The notes under the pieces were generated by a model that worked only from the letters and a program-made list of their open reading frames with translations, did not search any database and was not told the origin of the DNA. This document shows, piece after piece, positions 6,119 to 15,388 of a DNA stretch of 51,113 nt. A program made the translations under genes and the position numbers. Where the stretch lies: positions 1 through 51,113 of the forward strand of contig JADZEM010000065.1 in the NCBI GenBank assembly GCA_020850535.1. Direction: 5' to 3'. The stretch comes from Chloroflexota bacterium. Lineage in GTDB: Bacteria > Chloroflexota > UBA6077 > JACCZL01. The stretch's first letter is position 1. Each line of letters starts with the position of its first letter.

Positions 6119-8992
6119 ATGCACCCGCGCAGACCGTTGATCGGGCGTGAGGATGAGCAGGCTGTCCTCGACCGCGCAATCGACGCGGCCCGAGACGGCT
6201 GTGGCAGCCTGGTGCTCGTGACGGGCGAGGCCGGCGTCGGGAAGACCGCGCTCGTCAAGGCGGCGTTGGCCGAGACAGATCTGCTGGCGCTCGCATCCGC
6301 TCCGCCACACGTCGATGCGGAGCCCTACGGGCCGATCGTTGCCGTGCTCCGCGCATTTCTCCACGACGCGCCGGATGGCTTGCCGGGACCAGGACCGCTC
6401 TCGATCCACCTCAACATCTTGCTTCCCGAGCGGGGGCCGCCACCCGAACGGAGCGACGCGCCGACGCTTCTCGAAGCGGTGCGGTGGGGCATGGAACAGA
6501 TGGCCGCACGCCGGCCGGCTGTCGTGTTCCTGGACGATCTGCAGTGGGCCGACGCGGCGACAATCGACCTCCTGAGCGCGGCTGCCACCTGGCTCGAGCA
6601 ACTTCCCCTCCTGATGATCGGCGCATACCGAGCCGATGGGCTCCCTCGTGACCACCCGCTCCGTCGCCTGCGCCTGGACCTGCGCCGGGCCGGTCGGGCA
6701 CGCGAGCTGAGCATCAAGCCGCTCGACCAGGCTGGAAGCTCCCGTCTCGCTGCCTGCGCCCTTGGGCAGCGCGTGAGTCCCCACCTCCAGTCGATCCTGC
6801 ACGACCGGACCCAGGGACTGCCGTTCTTCATCGAGGAAGTCGCGATGGCGCTGGCGGCGAGCGGACGACTGCGCGAGACGCCGGCCGGCCTCGCGCTCGA
6901 TCAGCGCGATCCGCTGCCGGTTCCTGAGAGTGTTCGTGACACCATGCTGCTGCGCACCCAGGGATTGAGCCGCGACGCGCTTCAGGCCCTCCAGGTTGCG
7001 GCGGTCGCTGGCGTGCGCTTCGACCTCGATCTGGTGGCGGATCTGGCCGGCGGGGACGGTGGCCTGGACGAGCTGATCGAGCGGGGCATCGTGATCGAGG
7101 CGGAGCGCGGGGTCGGAGCGTTCCGTCACGCGCTGGCGCGCGATGCCATCTATGCCGATGTGCCGTGGGGACGCCGCCGAGCGCTTCATCGAGGGCTGGC
7201 GGAGCGTCTCGAGCCGCGTGGTGCTCCGCTCGGGCTCGTCGCGGAGCACTGGGGGGCGGCCCAGGAGACGGAGCGGGCGCGGCGAGCCCTGGTCGCCGCC
7301 GTCGAGGCGTTCTGTGCGCTCCATGCCTACCGGGACGCCGCCCGTGCCGCCGGTCGAGCGCTCGCCCTCTGGACCGAAAGCTCCGCGGCAGACCGGCTGG
7401 GGCTCCTGGAGCGCCTGGGGCATTGTGCCGAGCTGTCCGGCGAGCCGGCCGAGGCGGTCCAGGCATGGCGGCAGGCCGCCGCCGGCTGGCGCGACCTCGG
7501 CGACCTGCGCAGGGCGGCCACGGCGGAGCGTCGCCTGGCCACGGTCCATGAGATGCAGGGCGCGTGGGACCAGTCACTCGCGGCGCGGCTGTCCGCCGCC
7601 GATGCGTTCTCCGCGAGCGGGCTGCCCGGCGACGCGGCGGCAGAGCGGCTGTCGGTTGTGGCGCATCTCCGTTCGGCCGCGAGCCTGACGGCGGCGTTGC
7701 CGCTGCTCGAGATCGTCCATCGCGAAGCGGATGAAGCCGGTCGACTGGACCTCAAGGCCCGGGCCATGGGCCTCGAAGGCAGCGTTCGCGCCAAGTCGGG
7801 GCAGCACGAGGCCGGACTGGCTCTGGTGCGCGAGGGACTGTCGCTCGCGCTCGAGCGCGACTTGCCTGGGCTGGCCGCCGAGGTGTACCAGCATCTCGGC
7901 GATGCCCTGGAGCAGGCAGGGCAGTATGGCCAGGCACGGGAGACGTACCTGACGGCGGCTGAGTTCTGTCGCGCGCGCGGCGAGTCCGGCCTGGCCCACG
8001 TCTGCATGGCGTGCATGTCCGTCTTGTTGAGGCAGATCGGGGAATGGGACAGGACGCTCCGGGTCTGCCGAGACGTCCTCGCCTCCGACGAGAGCCCAGC
8101 ACCTGCCCGCTCGGTCGCAGGAGCCATGCTCGGATCTATCTATGCGTTCCGGGGGGACGGACCCCGCGCGCGACCGCTCCTGCTCCAGTCGGCGACGCTC
8201 GCGCACCTGATCGAGCTGGCGGCGATCGAGATCCAGGACGCGTGGGGCCTGGCATTCGTGGAACAGCTTGCGGGAGATGACGACGCGGCGGCGGGTCATT
8301 GTCGCGCCCTCCTCGAGCGGTGGGAGCGGACCGAGGAGCGGCACTACGCGATCTCGTCACTCCGGTGGTCGGCGACGTTCTTCGCGGTCCGTGGTGCGGC
8401 GGCCGAAGCGCGCGCCTGTGCGAGCGCCCTCTCGCGGATCGCCGCCGAGAACACGCACGGCGAGGCGCTGGCTGGCCTCGCCCACGCGCTCGGCGAGACC
8501 CTGCTCCTCGAGGGCGAAGCGGAACAATCGGCTCGTCAGTTCGAACACGCGCTGGCCCTGCTGCGGGACACGCCGCTGCCGTTCGACGTGGCCCAGACAC
8601 ACCTCCGCGCTGGCGCGGCCCTCGGGGCGGCCGGTCAGCACCAGAGGGCCGTCGAGCACCTGACCGATGCGTATCGGATGGCGCGGAAACTGGGAGCCCG
8701 TCCACTGGCCGCGCAGGCCACGCAGGAGCTGGCGGCGCTCGGCGAGTCGCCGGAGCGGAGACCGGGCCGGGGCATGGCCTCCGGGCTTGAGCGTGGCGGC
8801 CTTTCGCATCGGGAGCTCGAAGTGCTGCGACATATCGCGTTGGGCCGAACCGACCGCGACATCGCGCGCCTGCTCTTCTTGAGCCCACGGACCGTCGAGC
8901 GGCACGTCGGCAACGTCCTGGCGAAGCTCAACTGCCGATCTCGCGCCGAGGCTGTCCGCCGGGCCAGCGAGCTCGGCGTCCTGGGCGACTGA
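6119..8992 (+). CDS. Large ATP-dependent LuxR-family transcriptional regulator (AAA/TPR/HTH)
   Basis: A 957-residue regulator of the LAL/MalT-like type. The N-terminal third is a STAND-like ATPase: Walker A GEAGVGKT at residues 36-43 and Walker B VVFLDDLQWAD near 135-145. The middle, from about residue 400 to 870, is an alanine- and leucine-rich helical array resembling tetratricopeptide repeats. The end (about 895-957) is a LuxR helix-turn-helix with LSHRELEVLRHIALGRTDRDIA and RTVERHVGNVLAKL. Such proteins bind an inducer and ATP, oligomerise and activate transcription; the inducer here is unknown. An in-frame GTG at 6059 is possible, but ATG 6119 begins just before the conserved PLIGREDE. 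The downstream secreted CARDB gene may be a target, from position only. Confidence 0.9.
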   Translation: MHPRRPLIGREDEQAVLDRAIDAARDGCGSLVLVTGEAGVGKTALVKAALAETDLLALASAPPHVDAEPYGPIVAVLRAFLHDAPDGLPGPGPLSIHLNILLPERGPPPERSDAPTLLEAVRWGMEQMAARRPAVVFLDDLQWADAATIDLLSAAATWLEQLPLLMIGAYRADGLPRDHPLRRLRLDLRRAGRARELSIKPLDQAGSSRLAACALGQRVSPHLQSILHDRTQGLPFFIEEVAMALAASGRLRETPAGLALDQRDPLPVPESVRDTMLLRTQGLSRDALQALQVAAVAGVRFDLDLVADLAGGDGGLDELIERGIVIEAERGVGAFRHALARDAIYADVPWGRRRALHRGLAERLEPRGAPLGLVAEHWGAAQETERARRALVAAVEAFCALHAYRDAARAAGRALALWTESSAADRLGLLERLGHCAELSGEPAEAVQAWRQAAAGWRDLGDLRRAATAERRLATVHEMQGAWDQSLAARLSAADAFSASGLPGDAAAERLSVVAHLRSAASLTAALPLLEIVHREADEAGRLDLKARAMGLEGSVRAKSGQHEAGLALVREGLSLALERDLPGLAAEVYQHLGDALEQAGQYGQARETYLTAAEFCRARGESGLAHVCMACMSVLLRQIGEWDRTLRVCRDVLASDESPAPARSVAGAMLGSIYAFRGDGPRARPLLLQSATLAHLIELAAIEIQDAWGLAFVEQLAGDDDAAAGHCRALLERWERTEERHYAISSLRWSATFFAVRGAAAEARACASALSRIAAENTHGEALAGLAHALGETLLLEGEAEQSARQFEHALALLRDTPLPFDVAQTHLRAGAALGAAGQHQRAVEHLTDAYRMARKLGARPLAAQATQELAALGESPERRPGRGMASGLERGGLSHRELEVLRHIALGRTDRDIARLLFLSPRTVERHVGNVLAKLNCRSRAEAVRRASELGVLGD

Positions 8993-9320
8993 ACGCGCCA
9001 CTCGAAGGCCGGGCAACGCACGACCTGGCCCATTCGGTCATCCGTGGCTGCCGAAGACGGCCTCCGGACGACGAAGCCCGCCTGAGAAAGATACGTAGGT
9101 CCCCCGATACGGCTGGGTGATCTCCCGCATCCTTGCGGCCTGCCGCCGTCGATAGGCTGAGGGTGCGAGCCAGCGAGCGCCCGGCCGCACGCTCCGGTGC
9201 GAAGTCCGCAACGGACGCGTGGACCTTGACGGAGACACCGCGGCGACGGAGACACCACGGCGGGGCACACGGCCGTGCCGGTCGGCACGACGTGCCAGTG
9301 TGCACGATAGGGGGAGACCG
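8993..9320. other. Intergenic region, 328 bp
   Basis: No gene, repeat copy or convincing hairpin terminator is seen. Base composition is like the coding DNA. A GGGGGAG ribosome site at 9310-9316 belongs to the next gene. Confidence 0.5.
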
Positions 9321-10667
9321 ATGACCTTCGCGTGGACTGCTCAACGTGCGGCTGTCGCGCACGTCGCTCATCGCGCCATGCCGACCGTCGGCCTCGTGGC
9401 CGCCCTGGTCGTCACGGTACTCGGGTTGCCGGCTCCTACGCAGGCGCAGCCCGCGCGGTCCCGCGACCCGGCGGCGCGGGTGCAGCTCATTGTCAAGTCC
9501 GCCCACATCCTGGACGATCACGACTGGCACTCCGAGGGCGACCTGCAGTTGGAGGCAAAGCTCCTTCGCTGCTCGGCCACGGACACCTGCTTCCCGGGCA
9601 ACGACGGAATGGCCGGCCTCACCGATCACCTGGAGCTCTTCGACGCCAGTTCCGACGAGACGGTCCCCCTGAATGTCGTGATCCCCAAACTCGGCGACCA
9701 GGGGCACAGCGGGTACGACCTGTCCGAGCGAGCCGGCTATCCGATGTACGCCGGCGCGGAGTACTTGCTCTGGCTCGACATGTACGACACGGACGACGAG
9801 CTCGATCCCGCCGGAGTCCGATGGGAGTACCTGGGCCGGATCTACGTCTGGCTCACCCCGGGCAACGACTGGGGCGTCGGCAGCTACACGCCGCGGAGCT
9901 TCTGGACCGATGGCGGCCCTGCTGACTACTACCTCGACTTCGAGATCCGCCGTACGCCGCTGCCGGACCTACGGGCGCGCGAGATCCGGAGCTTCGACGC
10001 CGGCGGGCTGCAGTACCGCTGCGTCGTCGTCGACAACGTCGGCAGCGAGCCGTCCGGCCTGTTCCAGCTCGGCATCCGCGACAGTGGCGTGCCGCTGTCG
10101 CGGACGCCGACCCTGCCGGCTCTCGAGGTCGGGGCGTCCACCGAGCACTGTGTGCTCCTGTCGGAGCTGGGGGACGGCCAGCGCGAGCTGTCGTTCGCGA
10201 TCGACGAGGCGCGGCAAGTCCCGGAGATGGACGAGGCCAACAACCGGATCGCGCTGGTGGTGGACCGAACGGCGTCGCCGACGCCCGGCCCCACGCCGAT
10301 GCCGACGCCGAGCGCGGCCCGGTCCGACCTCACCATCAGTGCGATCGAGGTCAACGGCCGGACGCCGGACGGCAAGGACGACTGTAAGGACGGCAAGAAC
10401 GACGTGACCGCCGTCGTCAAGAACACGGGCAACGCCAACGCGGGCGCCTTCGCCGTCTCGCTCGCCGTGGACAAGGTGGAAGTTGGCAGCGAATCGGCGC
10501 CTGGACTGGACGCCGGGCAGGAGCGCGAGGTCCGCTTCGAGCATGTTCGGCTGAAGAAGGGCCAACGCACGCTGACGGCGACGGTCGACCCGGCGAAGCG
10601 TGTCGCCGAGGCGGACGAGGCGAACAACACGCTCACCGTCACCGCCGCGTGCAAGGACGACGACTAG
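9321..10667 (+). CDS. Secreted protein with CARDB-type repeats
   Basis: A 448-residue exported protein of unknown function. An N-terminal signal peptide is visible (hydrophobic VGLVAALVVTVLGL, cleavage likely after PTQAQA-like residues near 40). The region to about 210 is unassigned and contains two cysteines (LLRCSATDTCF). Two CARDB-like beta-sandwich repeats follow, about 215-318 and 338-445, each ending in a motif of the form EMDEANNRIALVV or EADEANNTLTVTA, joined by a PT-rich linker (PTPGPTPMPTPS). CARDB domains are adhesion or spacer modules of cell-surface proteins. ATG 9321 follows a GGGGGAG ribosome site; longer in-frame starts would place the signal peptide inside the protein. No membrane anchor is seen. 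Confidence 0.8.
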   Translation: MTFAWTAQRAAVAHVAHRAMPTVGLVAALVVTVLGLPAPTQAQPARSRDPAARVQLIVKSAHILDDHDWHSEGDLQLEAKLLRCSATDTCFPGNDGMAGLTDHLELFDASSDETVPLNVVIPKLGDQGHSGYDLSERAGYPMYAGAEYLLWLDMYDTDDELDPAGVRWEYLGRIYVWLTPGNDWGVGSYTPRSFWTDGGPADYYLDFEIRRTPLPDLRAREIRSFDAGGLQYRCVVVDNVGSEPSGLFQLGIRDSGVPLSRTPTLPALEVGASTEHCVLLSELGDGQRELSFAIDEARQVPEMDEANNRIALVVDRTASPTPGPTPMPTPSAARSDLTISAIEVNGRTPDGKDDCKDGKNDVTAVVKNTGNANAGAFAVSLAVDKVEVGSESAPGLDAGQEREVRFEHVRLKKGQRTLTATVDPAKRVAEADEANNTLTVTAACKDDD

Positions 10668-10743
10668 CGCGCGGGACGACGGCCGGCCGCCCCTGAGCCG
10701 GCCATCTCGACACCACACCCGACACCACACAAGGAGGGACGCC

Positions 10744-11595
10744 ATGCTCGCCTTCGACCCCATCGCGTACAAGGAGACGACACGGGAGCAGTGGCAGCAG
10801 GCCGCGGAGGCCTGGCATCGTTGGGGCCCGACGTTGAAGAGCTGGCTCGGCCCGGCCACGGATGTCATGCTCGATGCTGCGCGGATCAGCCCCGGCTGCC
10901 GCGTGCTCGACGTGGCGGCCGGCGCCGGCGAGCCGGCCATCACCATCGCCGAGCGCGTCGGACCGCGCGGCTACGTCCTCGCCACCGACATCGCGCCCAA
11001 CATCCTGGAGCTTGCGGCCCGATCCGCCGGCGAGCGTGGACTCGGCAACGTCGAGACCCGCGAGATGGACGGCGAGCACCTCGAGCTGCCGGACGCGTCG
11101 TTCGACGTGGTGACCTCACGGGTCGGGCTGATCTACTTCCCGGACCGGCAGCGGGCGCTGTCCGAGATGCGACGGGTGCTCAAGCCGGGCGGACGCGTCG
11201 CCGCCATCGTCTATACGACGCCGGAGAACAACCGCTTCTTCTCGATCCCCGTCTCGATCATCCGCCGCCGCGCCCAGCTCCCGCCGCCGCTGTCCGGCCA
11301 GCCCGGCCCGTTCAGTCTCGGCGGTCCCGGCGTCCTGGCCGAGGCGTACCGGAGGGCAGGTTTCCGCGAGGTCGAGACGTGCATCGTCCCGTCGCCCCTG
11401 CGGATGCCCTCGGCGGCGGAATGCGTGCGCTTCGAGCGCGAGTCGTTCGGCGCATTGCACCAGATGCTGGCCGGCTTGCCCGAGGGGGAGCGCCGGGCCG
11501 CCTGGGACGAGATCGAGCGTGAGCTCGGCCAGTTCGAGGGGACCGGTGGATTCGAGGGTCCGTGCGAGCTGATCGTCGGAGTCGGCGTCAGGTAG
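10744..11595 (+). CDS. Class I SAM-dependent methyltransferase (UbiE/Methyltransf_11 type)
   Basis: A 283-residue methyltransferase. The SAM motif I is VLDVAAGAGEPA near residues 57-68, the acidic residue after beta 2 is in ATDIAPNILELA near 82, and motif IV-like DASFDVVTSRVGLIYFPD is near 120, with VLKPGGRVAAIVYT after it. This resembles ubiquinone/menaquinone-type and small-molecule methyltransferases. The substrate cannot be told from sequence, and no quinone genes are nearby. AAGGAGGG lies 5 bp before ATG 10744, a strong ribosome site. Confidence 0.87.
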   Translation: MLAFDPIAYKETTREQWQQAAEAWHRWGPTLKSWLGPATDVMLDAARISPGCRVLDVAAGAGEPAITIAERVGPRGYVLATDIAPNILELAARSAGERGLGNVETREMDGEHLELPDASFDVVTSRVGLIYFPDRQRALSEMRRVLKPGGRVAAIVYTTPENNRFFSIPVSIIRRRAQLPPPLSGQPGPFSLGGPGVLAEAYRRAGFREVETCIVPSPLRMPSAAECVRFERESFGALHQMLAGLPEGERRAAWDEIERELGQFEGTGGFEGPCELIVGVGVR

Positions 11596-11670
11596 CCGCC
11601 GGGTGCAAGGGTGACACCTGACAGCCCTGGCGCCCCGGCGCTTCAAGAGCCGGTGAGGAGGCCAGCAGGG

Positions 11671-12327
11671 ATGGTCAACGACCGACCGGCGCGCTGCTCG
11701 GACCCGGTACAGGATGCGGCATGCACCACCACCTCTCCGGCGAGCACGGCGACACTGCTGTTCGCAGTTGGCCTCGCGACGGTGCTGCCACTCGGCGCGA
11801 CGCAGCCCCCCGAACGCGACGTCCTCCCAACGATCCGATCCGACACGGACGGGATCCTCGACTCAGTCGACGTGGCGGCGATGCTGAACGGTGCAGGAGC
11901 CGAGGTCGGACGTGGGCGAGTGGCGCTGGTGGAGATGGACTGGCGACTGCGCGGGCTGGTCGTCTCGTTCCAGATCTTCCGGGTGACCGGCGGAGCGGGA
12001 CTCGGGGCGCTGATCACCCTCGGCAGCGTCGGCCTCGACCGGGCAACGAGCGGTACCCGGGGCGCCACGCCCGCCGACCTCTGGACGCTGGCCCGCGAGA
12101 CCATCCCGCTGTACGGCGGCCTGCGAGGATGCCACCTGGACGGGGCGGCCGACGCGATCCTGGTCCACTACGGCACGACGTCCCAGGTGGCCTGGCTGGC
12201 TGCCGACCACCTGGCGACGGTCAGCGTGACCGACCTGGGCGGCAACGAGGCGCGGCAGTCTGGGCTGGCGCAGGCCATCGCCCGCCTGGTCGCACCGCGC
12301 CTCGCATCCCGTGTCGCCGGGCGATAG
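11671..12327 (+). CDS. Hypothetical protein with N-terminal hydrophobic segment
   Basis: I do not recognise this 218-residue protein. Residues near 25-45 (ATLLFAVGLATVLPLG) form one hydrophobic stretch that may be a signal peptide or anchor. The remainder looks like a folded soluble domain with alternating strands (VALVEMDWRLRGLVVSFQIF). Cysteines occur at about residues 9, 17 and 152. ATG 11671 has GTGAGGAG upstream; a GTG at 11611 would add 20 residues. It follows the methyltransferase by 75 bp and could be co-transcribed. A strong hairpin terminator begins 5 bp after its stop. Confidence 0.6.
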   Translation: MVNDRPARCSDPVQDAACTTTSPASTATLLFAVGLATVLPLGATQPPERDVLPTIRSDTDGILDSVDVAAMLNGAGAEVGRGRVALVEMDWRLRGLVVSFQIFRVTGGAGLGALITLGSVGLDRATSGTRGATPADLWTLARETIPLYGGLRGCHLDGAADAILVHYGTTSQVAWLAADHLATVSVTDLGGNEARQSGLAQAIARLVAPRLASRVAGR

Positions 12328-12331
12328 CCGG

Positions 12332-12387
12332 CTGGGCCGAGACATGATTGGCCGTGCGACTGATCGGCCGATCATGTCTCGGCCCAG
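12332..12387. terminator. Bidirectional hairpin with perfect 17-bp arms
   Basis: CTGGGCCGAGACATGAT at 12332-12348 is the exact reverse complement of 12371-12387, and GGCC/GGCC pairing in the loop extends the stem. It lies between two convergent genes, 5 bp after one stop and 18 bp before the other. The arms are longer than in most rho-independent terminators and there is no T tract, so an mRNA 3'-end stabiliser is equally possible. Confidence 0.7.
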
Positions 12388-12404
12388 GCCCGACGGCGAG
12401 ACGC

Positions 12405-13982
12405 TCACCGGTCCGATCGGCTCTGACGCCGCCCGGTGGCCGTGCGGACCGATCCGACGGGCTGGGCCTGCACCAGCAGCGCAGCGGCGTTGAGCAGGTC
12501 GTCGTGGCCACGGTGCTCGGGCACGAAGAAGCTCATGACTTGCCCGGCGCGCATGGCGTACTCGGCGGCCTCGCACTGGCGCAGCAGTTCGCGGCGCAGA
12601 TCGTTGGCAGCCGGATCGGTCAGGAGTATCGGGGCGCCCGTCTCCTTCGGACATTCCCCCGCCTCGGCATAGAGCTTCAGGCGGCCAGCGTTGACGGCCG
12701 ACAGGAAGTCGTAGGCGAGCTGGCTCTTGCTGGCCGCCGTGTACCGGAACGGCCTGACGATGGCCGGCCCAAGCGCCGCGCCCAGGAACGCCGCCAGTCC
12801 GCCGCCGACGCCGGTGGCGTCCACCACCACCGAGCGGCAGCGCCAGCGCTCGCTGACCAGCGCCAGGATGCGCGGGTACAGCTCGCGATGGCGGTCGCCG
12901 CGCCACGCATACTGGTGCACGATCTCGAAGCGCGGCTCCAGGACGCGCTCGCCGATCCGCGTCTGGGCCGCGTAGGCGATGGTCAGGACGGTGGAGTCGC
13001 GGCGCGGGTTGACACGGACGGCCTCGCCGGACGGGTCCTCCTCGTCCTCGCCGGCCACGTCCAGGCCGGCCACGTAAGCGCCCGGCCCCGCGCGGCGCGC
13101 GGACGGGGCGTCCTCGGGCGGGTGCTCCCCCAGCAGCAGCCCGAGCTGTCCGGCGTCGAGGAAGCGCCCACCACCGGCCACGGTGCGGAGCAGATACTGC
13201 GTCCGCACAATCGGGTGGTGCTCCCCGAGCCGGGCGATCTCTCCCTCGACGTGTCGACCGTAGGCCGGGTTCGCATCGGCCACGGCTGACCAGTCCACCT
13301 GGAAGTGCCGGCGGACGCCGTCCCGGGCCTCGGCCTCGCGGTTCAGGGCGACCTGGCGGGCCAGCAGCGTGTCGTCGGTCCAGGGGGTGCCGTAGAGGAC
13401 GCTGGCGGCGTTGGCGGTGGCGGCCATCGGGCGGAAGTCTTTCTCCCACTTGTCTGGCAGCACGTCCTGGGCCTCGTCGCACTCCAGCAGCAGGCTGGCG
13501 GTCCCGCCGACGACGTGCGCGCCCGGCTCAGCCGAGTAGAACGCGATGCTGGCCCGCCCCAGCACGACGATGTGGCCATCGCGCCGCCGCCACTGGCCGC
13601 CCGTCAGCGGGTTGTCGAGCGTCCGCAGCAGCCGCGCCACCGAGACGAGCACCTGCGGCCGGTAGGTTGGCGCGCACTTGACGATGCTGCCGCCTCGGCG
13701 CTGGCGGCGCGTCAGCAGGTACGCCTCCAGGTGGGCGGACAGCTCGTTCTTGCCGCTCTGGCGCGGCAGCATCACCGTCAACTGGCGGCCGCCACCATCC
13801 TCGATGGCGCGCAGGACCGACCGGGCGATCTCCGCCTGATACGGGCGCAGCGGCATCGCGAGCAGGCGGGCCGAGAACGTCTCGATGTCCCCGAGCAGGC
13901 GGCGCAGGGCCGCGGGCCGGCCCCCGCTGCTCGCACTGCCGGCCGCCTGGGGTTCCGTTCGCCGTGTCGTGTCGTCTCGCAT
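12405..13982 (-). CDS. Orphan phage terminase large subunit-like protein
   Basis: A 525-residue protein with the two halves of a terminase large subunit. The ATPase half has a Walker A-like LPRQSGKN near residue 73 and a Walker B-like LLLECDEAQD near 160. The nuclease half has acidic motifs GLDVAGED near 310, VVVDATGVG near 385 and a C-terminal HDDLLNA near 494, as in RNase H-like terminase nucleases. In phages such proteins pump DNA into capsids; here there are no capsid, portal or small-terminase genes within reach, so the role is unclear. GGGAGGG precedes ATG 13982. The frame stays open far upstream on the opposite side of the amidohydrolase gene, which I treat as chance. A related fragment lies at 5994-6045. 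Confidence 0.8.
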   Translation of the reverse strand: MRDDTTRRTEPQAAGSASSGGRPAALRRLLGDIETFSARLLAMPLRPYQAEIARSVLRAIEDGGGRQLTVMLPRQSGKNELSAHLEAYLLTRRQRRGGSIVKCAPTYRPQVLVSVARLLRTLDNPLTGGQWRRRDGHIVVLGRASIAFYSAEPGAHVVGGTASLLLECDEAQDVLPDKWEKDFRPMAATANAASVLYGTPWTDDTLLARQVALNREAEARDGVRRHFQVDWSAVADANPAYGRHVEGEIARLGEHHPIVRTQYLLRTVAGGGRFLDAGQLGLLLGEHPPEDAPSARRAGPGAYVAGLDVAGEDEEDPSGEAVRVNPRRDSTVLTIAYAAQTRIGERVLEPRFEIVHQYAWRGDRHRELYPRILALVSERWRCRSVVVDATGVGGGLAAFLGAALGPAIVRPFRYTAASKSQLAYDFLSAVNAGRLKLYAEAGECPKETGAPILLTDPAANDLRRELLRQCEAAEYAMRAGQVMSFFVPEHRGHDDLLNAAALLVQAQPVGSVRTATGRRQSRSDR

Positions 13983-14147
13983 GTGCCCTCCCGACCGGGA
14001 GTACCCGCGAGGCGGCCCGAATCGGTGGGCAGGCGGGCGCACCATCTGAGACGGTTGCGGCACGCTCCCCGTCCGGCCACAATCCCGACACGACCGCACT
14101 CGCCGCGCACGCGCTCGCCGCGCATCCCCCGCATTGGAGCATGCTGC

Positions 14148-15299
14148 ATGGACCCGAAACAGGCTGCCGCACGGCGCATCGCCCAGGAGCACGAGCGGCT
14201 GGTCGCCCTGAGTCACCGCATGTACGCCGCGCCAGAGGTCGCCTGGGAGGAGGAACAATCCTGCCGCTGGCTGGCAGACCTGCTGGCCGACGGTGGATTT
14301 GCCGTGCAGACCGGCGTCTACGACCTGCCAACGGCGTTCGTGGCCCGCGCCGGCTCGGGGCCGCTGCACCTGGCGATCTGCGCCGAGTACGATGCCCTCC
14401 CGGATATCGGGCACGCCTGCGGCCACAACATCATCGCCGCTTCGGCGCTGGGGGCCGCGTTCGCGCTGCGCGAGCTTGCCGACGATCTCGGCCTGACCGT
14501 CAGCGTGCTCGGCACGCCGGCCGAGGAAGTCCTCGACAGCGGCGGCAAGATCCTGCTGCTGGAGCGGGGCGCGTTCGCCGGGGTCAACGCGGCGATGATG
14601 GTCCACCCGGGGCCGTCGAACGTCCTCGAACCGAACCTGATCGCCGCGACGATGTTCGACGTGCGGTACGCCGGCAGGCCGGCCCACGCCGGCGCGTTCC
14701 CGCATCTCGGCGTCAACGCCGCCGATGCGATGGTCGTAGCGCAGACGGCCATCGGGCTGCTGCGGCAACAACTGCGACCGACCGACCGTGTCCACGGCAT
14801 CGTGACGCACGGCGGCGACGCCCCGAACGTCATTCCGGCGAACACGGCCGCCCGCTACTGCGTCCGGGCCTCGGCGATCGGCGATCTGGTCGATGTGCGC
14901 GACAAGGTCTTTCGCTGCTTCGAGGCCGGCGCGCTGGCGACTGGCGCAGCGCTCACGCTCTCCGGCGGCGAGAAGCCGTACGCCGAGGGCCGCTGGGACG
15001 CCGAGCTCTCGGCCATCTTCGGGCAGAATGCCAGCGGGCTCGGGCGTGAGTTCGTGGTGTCCCCGATGCCGGCCTCGACAGACATGGGCAACATCTCGCA
15101 CGTCATCCCGACGATTCACCCGATGATCGGGATCGACTCGCTGCCGGCCGTCAACCACCAGCCGGAGTTCGCGGCCTGCACCGTCACCCCGGCCGGCGAC
15201 CGGGCCATCCGCGACGGCGCCACGGCGCTCGCCTGGACGGCCATCGACCTCGCGACCAACCGAACGGTCCGCGAACGGCTGCTGTCGCGGTCGGCCTGA
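14148..15299 (+). CDS. M20-family amidohydrolase / peptidase
   Basis: A 383-residue metal-dependent amidohydrolase of the M20D type, close in style to p-aminobenzoyl-glutamate hydrolases and N-acyl amino-acid amidohydrolases. His89 lies in the zinc motif HACGHN, Glu126-Glu127 lie in TPAEEV (the usual catalytic/metal Glu pair), and GRPAHAG near 180 marks the dimerisation/lid domain. The C-terminus has SPMPASTDMGNISHVIP near 305 with the last metal-site histidine. No signal peptide is seen, so it is cytoplasmic. GGAG lies before ATG 14148. A small element has inserted directly at the stop codon: the target duplication contains the TGA, so the product is unchanged. Confidence 0.88.
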   Translation: MDPKQAAARRIAQEHERLVALSHRMYAAPEVAWEEEQSCRWLADLLADGGFAVQTGVYDLPTAFVARAGSGPLHLAICAEYDALPDIGHACGHNIIAASALGAAFALRELADDLGLTVSVLGTPAEEVLDSGGKILLLERGAFAGVNAAMMVHPGPSNVLEPNLIAATMFDVRYAGRPAHAGAFPHLGVNAADAMVVAQTAIGLLRQQLRPTDRVHGIVTHGGDAPNVIPANTAARYCVRASAIGDLVDVRDKVFRCFEAGALATGAALTLSGGEKPYAEGRWDAELSAIFGQNASGLGREFVVSPMPASTDMGNISHVIPTIHPMIGIDSLPAVNHQPEFAACTVTPAGDRAIRDGATALAWTAIDLATNRTVRERLLSRSA

Positions 15300-15302
15300 G
15301 GG

Positions 15303-15388
15303 CAGGGCGATTGCATGTTGGGCGCGTCATGCAGCGCAGTCGGGGCGTACCACGTTCTGGGAACGCCAACGAACATGCGATTGCCATG
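15303..15388 (+). mobile_element. Internally deleted MITE-like element (86 bp) with 10-bp target duplication
   Basis: The left end is CAGGGCGATTGCATGTT and the right end is AACATGCGATTGCCATG, an imperfect match that has drifted at two or three bases. The central hairpins of the full-length copies are missing. GGCCTGAGGG is duplicated on both sides (15293-15302 and 15389-15398). The target overlaps the stop codon of the amidohydrolase gene. Confidence 0.85.

Noticed and set aside
10681-10703. Terminator after the CARDB gene (GGCCGGC/GCCGGCC)
   Set aside because: The stem is only 7 bp of a sequence that is common by chance at this GC content, and no T tract follows.
12405-13982. Prophage
   Set aside because: Apart from the terminase-like gene no capsid, tail, lysis or replication genes are found, and the neighbours are ordinary metabolic genes.
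12405-15158. One very long minus-strand protein running through the amidohydrolase region
   Set aside because: The frame is open by base composition only; terminase similarity begins at ATG 13982 with GGGAGGG, and the amidohydrolase on the other strand has its catalytic motifs.
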